Below, one piece after another: positions 1 through 12,285 of a DNA stretch of 64,000 nt (its first letter is position 1; every line of letters starts with the position of its first letter). Below the pieces are notes generated by a model. The model had not been told where the DNA came from and made no database searches. It was given only the letters and a program-made list of their open reading frames with translations. The stretch lies in assembly GCF_040712315.1 (NCBI RefSeq), contig NC_134017.1:526001-590000 (forward strand). The letters run 5' to 3'. This DNA is from Castanea sativa (Eukaryota; Streptophyta; Magnoliopsida; Fagales; Fagaceae). A program made the position numbers and the translations under genes.

Positions 1-693
1 TTCCAACTCTTAACACAGGTCGAATTGGTTGCAGCAAGAAGACAAGTAAAAACTTCAATTTGAAACAACCGAATTTCAATGGTGAAACTACCTTGCATCT
101 TTAAATTAGTCTAGGGTAACAGTTAATTTAATATATTTTAAGGGGGAGGGGGAAAAAAGAATAAACAGAACAAAAAAAATGAGTTGTTTTTATAAGCAAT
201 ATCTTAGCCTTGTTAGTGATTTACTACTTACAACTGAAGTCTATTGAATTTTTATTACACATGGTCATACTTGTTTCTTTGTAATATCTAATCTTTTCAC
301 ATGAAGGCATATTGGCAAGTTAATAAAATTTCACTAATAAAGTTCAAATTTTTATTTGAAAGTACTAGTTTTTGCTATATTACAATTCACCCATGATAAT
401 AACATAGTCCGTATTTGTGGCACAGCATAGACAGTTCAATCCTAGGTTTCAAACAATAAAGAACTTCCACTTGTTTAACTGCTTCTGGTTTTAAACATAT
501 TTTAACAATGGTCAAAGCTTGAGACTGGCCTGGCCTATACAATGATTAACAAAGTGACATACAGAGGCAAATTAGATAATAGAGTACATAGATTATCATA
601 TTTCCTTAACAATTCCATTGAAAAAGATAACCTTCGTTAAAATAAGAACTTTGTGATAGAAATACAAGCTTCCAATACAGTAACAAGACATAC
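1..693 (-). other. Intronic sequence of the Pumilio gene, no exon seen
   Basis: Nothing on either strand matches the expected C-terminal Pumilio exons, and no other gene is visible. This is most simply the intron following the exon that ends at 694. Confidence 0.6.
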
Positions 694-1794
694 TTAGCAA
701 CCAATCTGCGCTTTAGTTTTGCAGAAGCATCTGAACTTAGAAAAGCTTCAATAACACGTGCTCCCCCAGCATCTTTTGCTACTTCAAGTACATGATCAGC
801 TTCCATGATTGTAATACTCAAAATATAAGGCTGAATATATTCCTGTGAAACAGACCCAAGATATGTTGTGCTTGTATAAATAAATATATTATGCTGAAAT
901 TGCTCAACATATTGACAAAAGGTTGAATTATAACTGCAGTCATTCTTCAGAACAGGCAACAATACAATTGAGGAACAAGCTTAAGATGCTAGTTTGTACT
1001 TTGTAATACATTTGTAGTTTAAAATATGAAACATTTTAAAAGATATGATTCTATTGCGAATTTTAAATCATATAAGATATTCCAGATAATCTGATCTTTT
1101 AACTCCATAAGATGGTCATCACAGTTTACATAACACATTGTTTTTTTCAATGCCTGAAATATAGGGTCATTACCTTACTGCAATATCATATAACTAACAT
1201 GATTAAAAGGTGCAAGGCCTAGATATTACAAGTGACAAAAAGCTAATATGAATTTCCCATTTGATATGGTTAATTCTAACAGAGCAGCCTCACAACTCAC
1301 ACAATAAAAGTTACCAAAAATAAACATCAGCATCATCACAATGCAACTGATATTTTTTCCATTCATCACAACTAAGAGTTGGGAGATTATACCCAGAATC
1401 AAAACAATGAAAAGCACAATAGAGAACAGCTCATTTGTTGTCAAGTTAATCTAATCTCTTCTAATTGAAAGGAACTTCTTTTAAAATACCAATAACAGCA
1501 CTAGAAGCTCAACATGGCTTTCAATATGGGAAACAATGCAGGGTGTTGGTCCTGACAAAGTCTGTTGGAAGCCAGCTAAGAGTACAAGTTTTGAGATTAC
1601 GTCTTTTTTCTTTCATACTCTCCTTGAATAGAATTTAGTTTTACCATCTTTTTCTTGTTTTTCCCTTCCTGTTTTACTTAATCATTGTAATTTTGGATCT
1701 TGATTATTTTGCCCCTATAGTACATTTCCAGTGTACTTGGGTTGACTTTGATTTTGGGTTGGCTTTGATTTTTAATAGTATTTTACGTTACAGA

Positions 1795-1842
<48 letters not shown>

Positions 1843-4800
1843 ATGGGAAACAAAAAAAATTATGTGCAAAAAGCAGGGAAAACGCATATGAGGGAGATAT
1901 TTCCCCTAAGACAGGAAAAGGACTTGGCAGCCAACAAAAGCAAAACTACAAAATGAGATGGACCCAATAAACAGATTCAAACATTTTGACGGCTTCTACC
2001 TACTATGGAAATAGCCATTTTCAATAAGAAGGTTTTAAAGTTTAGTTGATTGAGCAGAACCATGATGTAACGTAAGCATATAATGCAGAATTGCCATAAT
2101 TATAAAAACCAAGTTCTGAAGCCATAAAAAATGCAAGAATGTTTGCATACACTTTTATATCGAAATACTGCCTGCAGAATTAGAGAACCCATGACGTGCA
2201 TTTTGACACCACTAGTCCAGGTCCAAAGGGACTTATTTTCACTGCGGAAGTAGTTGTCAAGGAATAGTATTCTAGGAACAATGTATTTGGGAGCCTCATC
2301 TACTGAACATGCTGCAGCAGCAAGGGCCTGACAACACTGCAAAACAAAAAATGAGAGATGACCATGATCAGATTGAGGACATGGAAAATAGACCCAAAAT
2401 AATGAAAGAAAAAAGTCTGCTATGACATTACCTTCTGTTATCATAATCATAAGTAACCATCTTATTCAAATAATAAGAGATAGTTGAGAATTTTCTTGAC
2501 ATATAAATTTACTTCAGAATTTCAATTAAACATAACAGAATAAAAAATATGAAAAGAAGAAGAAAAAAGGAAAATTGAGTTATAAACCTTTTGTTCGTAA
2601 CAATGAAGCCTTTGACTTGCTGCAATGAGTGAAGCAATAACTCCTGATCTTCCCATTTCAAGAAGTTCCTTAAATTTTGGACCAAGTTCCTCCCAAATCA
2701 AATCCATCTTACAGCAAAATGAGGACGTGTTAAAAAAATTAATAATAATTGCAAGAAGATGTTACAATGCACAAGTTTGTTGCAAAATAAATATGCCAAG
2801 GTAGCTTACATAATAGTAAAACACCAACATAAACAAATACATGAAACTAATTTAAACCACCTTTTTTTTTTAGAATCCACTAAATTAAACTACTAAATGC
2901 TTGTAACTAATACATATCTATGTTGGGACTAGGACCGGGTAATTAAAATTTTCTTAATCAACAATCTACAATAGAAAATCTGAAACAGGAAGGAATATTT
3001 TGAAGAGAATAAGTGTCTATGTCAATAAAATTTTGATACATACTTGATCTTGATGTCTTGCATGAGAAATCAGTGATTGAACAACAAAGTTTCCACAATG
3101 ATGAGATGAAAGTTCAAACAATGAATTCTTGAAAATTTTTGTGAATATTTCATTGTACAAGATTTCAGGAGCCACTTCCAAAATCACCTGCAAATGTTAC
3201 ATACAGTTCAATGAAAATTAAAACTAGCAAAAGCTACTATCATAAACAATTAGAAAGAAAAGACAAATTTGAATGCATGAAATGTGACTGCATTTATGAA
3301 TTGCTCAAGGGAGATACACTCGCAGTAAGTCAAATGGTTATAGTGGCATAATTGGATAGCATTTGCACATCCACCTATAAAGGTATCATGATGAACTAAC
3401 TTATGGTGCTACATTAATTGCTTTTATTTCAAAAGATCAATTTATTAGCGCATTGAAATACAAGCTAAGAAAGTCAACGACACAACTCATCATTAAAAGC
3501 TACTTGCAATTAATATATATTAGATGCACATTTGCTTCAATCTTATCCAATAAGTCATTTACCTCCATTAAATGGCTAAACGCAGTTTCTTTCATCAAAT
3601 CTACAACATCTAGCACCACAGCCATTTCTATGAAATTTCCTTCCACAAAATCTTTCTTGGTGCAGCCAAGAAGGATAAGAATTACATGCAGTAACTCTTC
3701 ATCATTTCCCACCAATAACTTCAGAGCTGTCTGTCAAGGAAAAAAAAAAACATAAATCTTCTATTTCAGCATACCATAAAGCACATAAAGATCTTATCTA
3801 AAAAACAATTTTGAAGCTTCATAAACTTGCTCAAGTATAGAAATCTAGATTCATCAACCAAATTCTTTTCAAGGTAGAAAGGATAGCTTAATCTTCATTT
3901 AGATGGTATATCTAATTCATCTTATAATATGAAAACATAAATTCATTAAATGAAATTTGACTCATCAAATTACCAAAACTTTTTTCATTTGAAATAATTA
4001 AAAAGATAACCTATCAAACAAAAAATTAATTAAAAAAAAAAACTGGAAACATGCCTGCAAAACAAAACTGCTAAACTGATCAACTTGCAGGGTCATAATG
4101 TCTTTTCTGGTACAATTCAACATTCCTGACACGAGGAACTTTAATAAATCTGGGAATCCCTGCTGAAGTTGTAGTGAATCATCTCCATCCCTTTGAGACG
4201 CTTTAAAATTTAATCGTTCTGCAAGAACTGTCGATGACTTTGTGACATGAAACTCTGTGGAATCTATTGTTACTCCTTTACAAAGGCAAAGAAGACTTCG
4301 AAGGACATGAGATCCATAACAGCAACGCATCAAATCAACAGGATTGGCTACAACAACCTGATAGCGATAAAACAATATGAAAAGAAGAGAAAGTGAACAA
4401 CAATTTTATAATTCCAATCAAGATTATCTTAATTATAAGATTCTCCTTCAATTTTTAATTTTTCGACATTAGAACTTTTCCCATTTAAACCATTGATTTC
4501 CACAATGGACATCTTCAAACACTCCTCAGAGCCAACAGAAACCCAAAACCCATAGATACCTTGCATAACATTGTTAAAGTCTCTTCAATAACTGAGTAGG
4601 CATCATTGTCCTGAAGATGCTTAGCTAAAGACTTAATAGCTGTCTCAGCTACATGAGAACCAGATCTATCCATTGCAATATAAGGGAAGTCCTTGGCACA
4701 GTTTCGAAGAAAACCACAAAGGTGGTCCACATCACAGCCCTCAAGGAGGGTTTGCAAAGTGTGGCTTATGATATAATCTGTTGCAACTTCAAGTTCTTTT

Positions 4801-5316
4801 CCCCTGGTTTCTTCGAGAGCATTACCACATATAACTGAACGTTCCTCCAGGTCTACCTCACTACTTTCAAAAAGATTTGCAATTTCCAAGAAATACTTTG
4901 CCATTTCAGGGTCAACCTGTTTCCTACAAAATCAGGTCAGGTCAGACAATCCATACATCTACCATCATTCTTGAAACTGCACAGACATTCTTCCAGCAAA
5001 AGATAAGTAATAATAAGGTGACAAAGTTATAAAATATGCTATAATACCTGACATGTGTTGTTTGTGATACCGAGGTATTTTGATGCTCTGAGGATTTTCT
5101 GGCTTTCATGGATCCATCACTCATTTTTCCAGATGCATTTTTGTTGGAATTGTACCCATCAAAGCCATGTCTTTCTCCGCTAGCCGTTCTGTTCATGCCC
5201 TTTTTCCTTTTGCCCTGTTTGTATGATTGATTGTCCTCACCCATTAAACTATCCTCCACAAAGTTACAGGTCCTGTGTCTTCTAAATGGCAATGCTTTTG
5301 AACCAACAGAAACCAT
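694..5316 (-). CDS. PUM23: Pumilio homolog 23 / NOP9-like nucleolar RNA-binding protein, 5' part (3' exons outside window)
   Basis: Eight coding exons, joined in frame: 5316-5048, 4923-4560, 4357-4055, 3730-3563, 3187-3044, 2707-2588, 2336-2151 and 842-694, giving about 567 residues. The start is the ATG at 5316 (MVSVGSKALP), followed by a basic RRHR / KQGKRKKG stretch that fits nucleolar targeting. Divergent Puf repeats follow, recognisable from cores such as SHTLQTLLEG, GSHVAETAIKSLA, YGSHVLRSLL, HHCGNFVVQSLI, GRSGVIASLIAA and AGGARVIEAFL. The family (Arabidopsis APUM23, yeast Nop9) binds pre-rRNA in the nucleolus and is needed for 18S and 5.8S maturation; that role is inferred by homology. 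The Arabidopsis protein is, from memory, about 650 aa, so some 85-90 C-terminal residues should lie left of base 1. The last exon here ends in phase 2 with a good GTATGT donor. The intron between 4055 and 3730 starts with GC, not GT. Family identity is confident; the exact paralogue is slightly less so. Confidence 0.92.
1801..1846. repeat. TA dinucleotide microsatellite
   Basis: An almost pure AT run inside the 1.3-kb intron (843-2150) of the Pumilio gene. The rest of that intron shows nothing recognisable. Confidence 0.85.
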
Positions 5317-5351
5317 AAGCACCGTGTCAAAAAATCGACAATGGGTTCTTA

Positions 5352-6450
5352 CTGTAATCTATGGTATGATAAAAAAAAAACATAACCATAAACAAATTTA
5401 AAGTTATCAGCAAGCTGATAGAAGATATAGGGAAGTTAAGCATCAGGAAAATCATCTACTGTCCCTTTTCTTTCTTAAAGTCACATTAGGGAACTAATTG
5501 AAGTCAAGAATATTTTAAATTTCGCCAAGTCCATTAAAACCATGAATGTGAAAGCCAGGAACTTTTTTTTTTTGGTGATTTGATAGTTGGGAGAGGGGAT
5601 TTGAACCATGGGCAGTTCCATTGGAAACACAGCAACATTGCTATTTTAGGTCAATAATTCAATAGTGTTCTGGCTCTAGACAATTAAATTATTTTTCATT
5701 AAAACCCAGGTCCAAATAACATCAAATTTTGAGAACACCCACAAAAAAAAAAAAACATAATGCTATGCAGTTGTAGCATCCATCCTAGCACAGTGTTGGG
5801 AATTGGGTTCCAACTCAAACTCTAAATGGAGAAAAGCAAAAACATAGCATCCATCAAATACTTTGAATTTGCCAACACACTATCAAAGTAAATAAACTGA
5901 GCAACAAAGAAGGACTCACATCACTGCACCTCACTCAATTGCAACAAACTATAAAACACAAGTTCAAGACGCAGTATTTATACAAATACATGCTCCATTG
6001 TTTCAAATGACAATAATAATAAAAGAAGTAAGAAACCCCAGAAACCATATTAGCTCAAGTATCACAAATAAGCAGAGAAACAGAAAAAAGGTGCAACCTT
6101 TAAAGTGCTATTAATAAACATTATCACAAATAATCAATATGGGACAATAGTATAATTTAAATGAAATACAAAGAAATCGAAATTTGTCTGGTTTTGCCAT
6201 ATTTTCTCAGCACACAAACACCAAGCAAACACAAGAAAGATATACTCAAAATCATGCATTTTCAGCAAACAATAACTCTCAATTAAGTAAAAAAAGAGAG
6301 CATACCCAAAATAAAGAGAGAGGTGGAGAAGCAGCGGCGTCCGCGTCGCACAGAGAGAGAAGAGTCTGTCTTGGAAGAACAACAACGGCTGAAGCGAAAG
6401 AGAGAAGAGAGAATGACAACGACGTAGTTTTGATATAACAAGAGAAACCC
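5352..6450 (-). promoter_or_regulatory. 5' leader exon and leader intron of the Pumilio gene
   Basis: Between the start codon at 5316 and about 6450 there is no coding sequence. On the minus strand a good donor (GGGTATGC, intron from 6305) and a good acceptor (ATTACAG, ending near 5353) suggest an intron of about 950 bp in the 5' leader. The leader exon would lie upstream of 6306, in a CT/GA-rich stretch at 6310-6440. No clear TATA box is visible, as is common for housekeeping genes. The transcription start is not known. Confidence 0.5.
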
Positions 6451-6556
6451 AAAACGACGTAGGTTGAATTTAATATAAGAAGAGAAACCCAAATTGACAA
6501 GAAGAAAAAATTGTATTTAGTTTAGTAGAGCTCATTATGTTGTCAGCACGATCTTA

Positions 6557-6690
6557 GGGCCGTTTGATACATATATTTAAACATATTTTCAGTTTTTAAA
6601 TAACATTACATGTATTTTTACATATTTTTTCAGCCACATGTATTTTTTAAAAATACAAACAACGTTATTAGAACAACATTACCAAACGGC
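6557..6690. mobile_element. Short MITE with GGCCGTTTG-type ends
   Basis: The left end GGGCCGTTTGATA and the right end TACCAAACGGC are roughly inverted. The interior (TTTTTAAATAACATTACATGTATTTTTA and similar) recurs at 27290-27735 and, inverted, at 31790-31935, so it is a dispersed family. No convincing target duplication was found. The superfamily is uncertain. Confidence 0.5.
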
Positions 6691-7369
6691 TTCTAAATAA
6701 GTTAACATAGTGTAATAGTCAAATTTTTATAAGAAATTAGGGGGGGGGGAACACTGTGTGATGGTTTTGATGTCATTGGTGTGGTGTTTTGGCACTGTCG
6801 TGTGGTGGTTGGGTTCTCATGCTTGTAGTGCTACTATGTAGGTGGTTGAGTTTGGCACCGTTAACACTGATGTGGATTAAGCGAACACAAGGAATAATTT
6901 AACTGAGAAATTTAGTTACTACACTTAAAATACTATACTTAAGTTTTGACCAGCTCAAACTTAGGATAAATTTTTCACAAAAAAAAAAAAAAAAAAAAAA
7001 AGGCCAATGATACAATCTTGAACTATTTTGTACATGTTAATATTTAATACATAATGGTTGGTTTTGGTTTGGTTCAAATTAATATTTTTTGAATTTGAAA
7101 CCAAACTTAAAAAAATTGTTTTTCAAAAATTCAAATTGAAACCAAACTGAGAAAGAAATGAAAAAATTAGATTTGATTCAAGCGGTTTTGTTAGGTTTAA
7201 TTTTTAGTCCTAATTAATGCTACCTTTGATACTAGAGTTTAGCAAACTTTACTATTGTTAATCCACTTCTGCAGATTAGACATTTTTCTATGAAAATAAA
7301 ATAGGTAGTGGGTGACTTGATTTAGTGTCTTTTACTTGGATGTGATCATGACACTCTACCCACTGGGCT

Positions 7370-7541
7370 CAGACCTGTAGAAGCAGGGGATCCAAATGAA
7401 TAGTTATGCACCTAGCCCCATTGAGAACGCTAGTGAGCATGAACTAAGTATGAAGTTATTTTCCAAGAGCTTCCTATTGTGCAATTCAAACCTGGGACCT
7501 CCACTTCTCAAACCCTTAGGAATGAGCCCATGACCACTAGA
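7370..7541 (-). mobile_element. Probable tRNA-derived SINE fragment
   Basis: Read on the minus strand, a box A-like segment (TAGTGGTCATGGGCT, 7526-7540) is followed about 30 bases later by a box B-like segment (CAGGTTTGAATTGC, 7482-7495). This order and spacing are typical of tRNA-derived plant SINEs. No poly-A tail or target duplication was found, so the 3' border is a guess. Confidence 0.4.
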
Positions 7542-7840
7542 AAATGTGGACTATTAGTAAATATTATCAAGACCGGAACTCTAACCAAGACTAAATTACG
7601 ATCTGACAATTAATAGACAACTTAACTTTGACTATGTGATGGCATTATTAGTTCAACTACTTAGCTATGCTTAAAAGAATAAAATATAATATAATACATG
7701 AATTAAACCTGCAAAGAAGTTTAGTTTAGTTTAGTTGAATCGGGCTTGTGAAATGTGTTGTAAAATAAAGATGCATTAGTAAATTAACTTCAATTATGTT
7801 ATATATATCATAGTAAAAACAAAAAATGAAAATTATTAAA

Positions 7841-7977
7841 GGGAAATGTTAACGGGCAGTTTGTGGGATCCATCTAATAAAAAATTGGTATAAATTGATA
7901 AGATAACTGAAAATAGTACTGAACTGACATCAAGGCGTTTCTTAAGAGGCACCTTACAATGCCCATTAACACTACCC
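7841..7977. mobile_element. 137-bp MULE-type MITE with 9-bp target duplication
   Basis: The ends GGGAAATGTTAACGGGCA and, inverted, GGGTAGTGTTAATGGGCA match at 15 of 18 bases. Directly flanking them is a perfect 9-bp duplication, ATTATTAAA (7832-7840 and 7978-7986). A 9-bp duplication is the mark of Mutator-like elements. There is no coding capacity. Confidence 0.8.
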
Positions 7978-8212
7978 ATTATTAAAAGTTGGGCCTTAGG
8001 TTACACTAAATAGTTATCTCTCTACAAGTGCATAATATCTCATTAATTATTATCATATATTAAGGTATTTTACCTTATATTAAACTCTATTACTTAAGTT
8101 TCGAGAAATTAAATTTAAAAAATTATACTTGAATTGAAATTCTGTGAAGGGCTTTGTAACTTAATTGGTATTTTCTCATGCACAAAGTACTTGAAGGTCT
8201 AAGGGAGAAAAT

Positions 8213-9045
8213 TGTAAGGGCTCAAAGATGGTCCCAAGCCTACTCAGAATAGTGATACTTGGTATTTCTGGCCCAACACAATTAATTTATAAAAGAGTGA
8301 GCTTTCTAAGTCAACTATAATGCTCTGTATGTTCCAAGCATGAAATCAGTAAAGTCGTGACTCTTAATATGATGAAATGAAACACAAATGAAGTATAAAC
8401 TCTTCCTCGGGCTTGTCCGATGATGGAATGTTCATATATTATTTGCTTCAATCTTAATACAAGTTGATACTCTCTTATCTCTTGTTCAGCTTCTATTTTT
8501 CAATCCCTTTCTTGGAGGGATTCCTTTCCTTTATATAGTCCCTCCTAATGCATCTGAGCCCTCCACTTATACATCTCTGGGTTGCAATTTGGATGCTTGT
8601 TCCATTAGAACCCTGCTGGAGGTGGTAGAGCGTTGTGAGCTGTGAAACTACTGTTTAGGTGTCTTTTTCTCATAAATGCGGTTAGCTAAGTTGGTGCAGT
8701 GCATTGAATGTAGAGGTGATGGTTATCTTCCCAAATATTTCATCTCTTCTTTACTTGCACGTCTCTAATGTATTTCACGATGCCCTCCCCTTTCAGTTTA
8801 GATGACTAATTGAGGTACTCCCAAGGTGCATTCGTTCCTTGGGCTCCTTGGACAATGGCTTTGTCCGCATTCCATCCTTGGACCTTTAGTCCATATGTCA
8901 AGTCTGAATTAGCGTGGTCTCTATGTCTTCCCTCCTCAGACTTTAGTCCACGTGTCGGGTCTAGATTGGCACATGGATGGGCCTTTGCCTATCTTCAGAC
9001 TGGGCCCATGGGCTTTATGTTGTGTTCAGATCTCTTCCTCCCACA
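8213..9045. mobile_element. Solo LTR, 833 bp
   Basis: It starts TGTAAGGGC, ends CCTCCCACA, and is flanked by the 5-bp duplication AAAAT (8208-8212 and 9046-9050). No second LTR and no retrotransposon coding sequence is nearby, so it is a solo LTR left by recombination between two LTRs. A TATA-like CTTTATATAG at about 8530-8540 could be its old promoter. The ends resemble those of the solo LTR at 23523-24273. The open frame inside it at 8810-9061 is not a gene. Confidence 0.85.
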
Positions 9046-9359
9046 AAAATATTTTAGTTAAAAGATTAGTAGCAACATATTATAACTATCTTAAAAAAAT
9101 AAATTGAAATTCTAATACAAAAGTTTCAAGTAATTTAAAAAGAAATATAAAAGCAACTGCATTAGCATATGTAAAAGATTCTGTCTATTTTACACAAAAA
9201 CTTATTTTTTTTCTATTTTACACCGTCACTTTTATAAAATACTCACATCAGTTTATCTATTTTACAAGATTTTTCAATAAAATATTCATTCTTCATCAAT
9301 TTTTTATTATTTTCCCAAATGGTCGTACTTTTTTAATTTAAACTTATATTTTAAGTAAA

Positions 9360-9690
9360 CTACCAACACTGGTAGCTTTGCTAATGGAGCCACTTGTGGT
9401 GGAGGTCTGATGGCCGAACCGCCGAAATAGTGGTTCCGACGAATGCCACCGGATTGGTCTTGCCGCCCACCGCACCGTTGAATAGTGACCCACCAATGGG
9501 TAAATTATCGAAATAGTGGCTTCGACGAACACCACTAGTGGTGTCTTCGACCAACGTACTACCATCACCGGTGGGCCGATTGTTGTAATAGTGGTTCCAA
9601 TGACCGTCGCCAAATCGATGTCTCAGACCACCGTATTGTTAGAATCGATGACTGAATTGCCAAAATAGTGGCTCCGACGATAAATTCAAA
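9360..9690. repeat. Degenerate GC-richer tandem repeats in the transposon leader
   Basis: A unit of roughly 60 bases built around CGAAATAGTGG(T/C)TCCGACGA recurs about five times with drift (near 9423, 9508, 9575 and 9663). The stretch is clearly richer in G and C than its surroundings. An open frame on the minus strand here is a by-product of the repeat. Confidence 0.6.
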
Positions 9691-9714
9691 CCTAATTGTC
9701 ATTTTTTTTTTTTC

Positions 9715-9878
9715 AATTTTGACCCAATGATTATAATTTTGAAATTTATATCCACCGATTATAATTGAGAAATTTAAACATAAAGGTTAAATTTTTTAAC
9801 TTTAAACCCAATGGTAAATTCAAACCTAATGGTCAAATTTTTGAAATTTAAACTCAATAGTAAATTCAAACCGAAAGG

Positions 9879-9951
<73 letters not shown>

Positions 9952-10010
9952 TTAAACTTTAAACCCAATGGTAAATTCAAATCTAAAGGTCAAATTTTTG
10001 AAATTTAAAC
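9715..10010. repeat. TTTAAACCCAATGGTAAATTC repeats split by a TA microsatellite
   Basis: A motif of about 45-50 bases (AATTTTTGAAATTTAAAC, then CAATGGTAAATTCAAA) recurs four times, at about 9735, 9800, 9845 and 9957. A pure AT run of 68 bases (9881-9948) separates the last two copies. It belongs to the leader of the PIF/Harbinger element. Confidence 0.7.
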
Positions 10011-10089
10011 TCAAGTCACATTCTTGCTCTATAAAAATGACCATTTTGTCTCTAATTTCATCCACGTCTACAAAATTATCTCTTTCATT

Positions 10090-11316
10090 CGGTTTTTGTT
10101 CTCTTTTAATGGATTTCCATTATGACATTGATTTTATTTTTCCAAATGATGAGCCTCCATTTGACTCATCTTCAGAGGATGATGAGTTGGAACTTACTCT
10201 AGCTATTGCCATAGAAGAATTAAACAATGAAGGAGCATCAACATCATGTTGTCGTTCTTTTCAACCTCACGGGTTTATCTGGCGTAATCCTTTAAAAGGT
10301 CATGATAGGTTTTTCCATGATTATTTTGTTGAAACACCAGTGTATCATCCTAATGTATTTTGAAGGAGGTTTTGAATGAGTCGTTCTCTTTTTCTACATA
10401 TCCATTCAAGAATTGAAGCTACTAAACCATAGTTTGTTCCAAAAAGAAATGTGGCTAACACACTCTGGTTGTCTTCTCTTCAAAAGATGATTGCCGCAAT
10501 CAGAATGCTTGCTTATGGAGTGTTGGCTGATTTCATGAAGGAATACTTGAGGATTGGAGAAAGCACTCCAATAAAATGCTTAAAAAACGGTTAAAGCAGT
10601 AGTTTCAATCTTTTTTGAAAAGTACTTGAGGTCACCAAATGACAATGACATTGCAAGGTTGTTAGAGGTTGGCCAACACCGTGGATTTACAGGAATGCAG
10701 GGGAGCATCGACTGCATGCATTGGAAATAGAAGAATTGTCCAAGTAAGTGGAAATGTCAATATATTGGTCATATTCGTGATCCAACGATAATTATGGAAA
10801 TCATGCCATCATATGACCTTTAGATATGACATGCATTTTTTGAGTTACTGGGGTCTCACAATGGCATCAATGTCCTTGAGCAATATATATCCATCATGGG
10901 GAACATTTATCAAAACAATTCTAGCACCACAAGACCGTAAACAATAGCATTTTGCTTCCGCACAAGAGGCGGCCAAGAAGGATATCAAACGTGCATTTGG
11001 AGTGCTTCAAGTGCGATTTGCAATTGGATGCGGGCCTGCACCTTTTTTCCACCTTGAAATGCTTAAGGACATTATGATGACATGCATAATATTGTATAAT
11101 ATGATTGTTGGTAATGTGCAACATACTTACCTTGGAGCAAATGACTTTGATTATGATCAAATCGATGATAGTGGACCCGAACCGGTGTCACATAATCCCA
11201 CTTGTAACCTTATGCGGTTCATTGAACGTCATAATTCCATCAGAGATAGAAAAATTCATTCTCAACTTCAAGCGGATCTCGTCGAGCATCTATGGCAACT
11301 ACAAGGCCAGTCGTAG
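10090..11316 (+). pseudogene. PIF/Harbinger DDE transposase relic
   Basis: Translated pieces match the plant HARBI1/ALP1-type nuclease family in order: an acidic N-terminal part ending ELTLAIAIEELNNEG, then RMLAYGVLADFMKEYLRIGEST, then GSIDCMHWK with the first catalytic aspartate, and finally AAQEAAKKDIKRAFGVLQ and MTCIILYNMIV near the C-terminus. The pieces lie in different frames with several stops (for example after 10361, 10591 and 10730). The segment that normally carries the second catalytic aspartate is deleted near 10880-10920. The usual glutamate of the (V)ERAFG motif reads lysine. It cannot encode an active enzyme. Confidence 0.85.
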
Positions 11317-11319
11317 GAA

Positions 11320-12285
11320 TTTGGAATTCTTAATTTCTAAGTATTACTACTTTTATTTAGTGTGAACCTTCATTGGAATTTGAAATTTACTATGTTTAAT
11401 ATTAGAATAAAATTTTCAAATTGCATTCCTTTGATGTTGGGCACCTAAACATGGACACGTTAGAAGGTTTATTACAAAATATCATCAATTTTAAAGAAAA
11501 AAAAGGAAGTGTGTGGAATAATTTGAAACTACTAGCACTTAGCAGTAAACTAAGCTTTCAAGAAAACCATTAGTAATTTGATAGCCATCATAAGAATGAC
11601 TTGCACATGACCATGAAAGTATTAATTTTGTTCCTATTGATTGCAGTGACTCATGCTGAATGATGTGAATACTTGAATAATTAAATTCCAAAAAGAAAAA
11701 TTGAAGTATTGTCACTTCATAGAGTTATGTGAATTTCCAAATTAAAACCTGAAGTCATTAAGTCATTTAGTGACAGCTGTTTTACTATTTTTTTCTAGCA
11801 AGCCAAGTTTGTAATCATACCACAGAATTCTGCTCTTCATAGTATGAATAATGGTAACAGGTTCAAGGTTATGCGCACAAGTGAGCATGTAATAAGCAAG
11901 CATGTTCACTTGAAACAAGCTTGCAACTTAAGCTTGCAATAACAGCTCTTTGCTTACACTCCCAAAACAAAGACTTTTAATCACCCAAAACATAATGACA
12001 AGAACATAATCACGAATTAAATTGAATAATCAAGTGCTATTGTCTGTGCACAATACAAAATTTACAACATTGCTATTTTCCTTGCACAAGTGAAGACTAC
12101 AAATATATATCTAACATGATTAGAGATTAAATATTTATGTTCTCTGCACAAGTAAATACTACAAAAGAGATGTCTAACATCAAATCATCTATGTCAACCA
12201 TGTGCTATTGTCCGTGCACTATACAAAAATTTACTTGATTAGATAATGTAAATAATAATATTCAAATTATGATGGAAATTTATAC
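11320..12285. other. Spacer between the two transposon genes
   Basis: No coding sequence is seen. Short diverged repeats of a TGCTATTGTCTGTGCAC motif occur at about 12036, 12082, 12140 and 12206. Confidence 0.5.

Larger units (their letters stand above)
6700..8212. other. Intergenic spacer with small repeats only
   Basis: No gene is supported. It contains a G10 run near 6741, a poly-A run at 6980-7001, a probable SINE at 7370-7541 and a short MULE-type MITE at 7841-7977. Confidence 0.6.

Noticed and set aside
1226..1444. Minus-strand 72-aa hydrophobic frame in a Pumilio intron
   Set aside because: Does not fit between the Pumilio exons, whose junctions already close in frame at 2151 and 842.
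8810..9061. Tryptophan- and proline-rich open frame
   Set aside because: Lies within a solo LTR bordered by TG…CA and a 5-bp duplication; no similarity to a protein family that I recognise.
9344..9613. Minus-strand open frame with TTIT/VVVRW-like repeats
   Set aside because: Matches the degenerate tandem repeat in the PIF/Harbinger leader; periodic sequence, not a domain.
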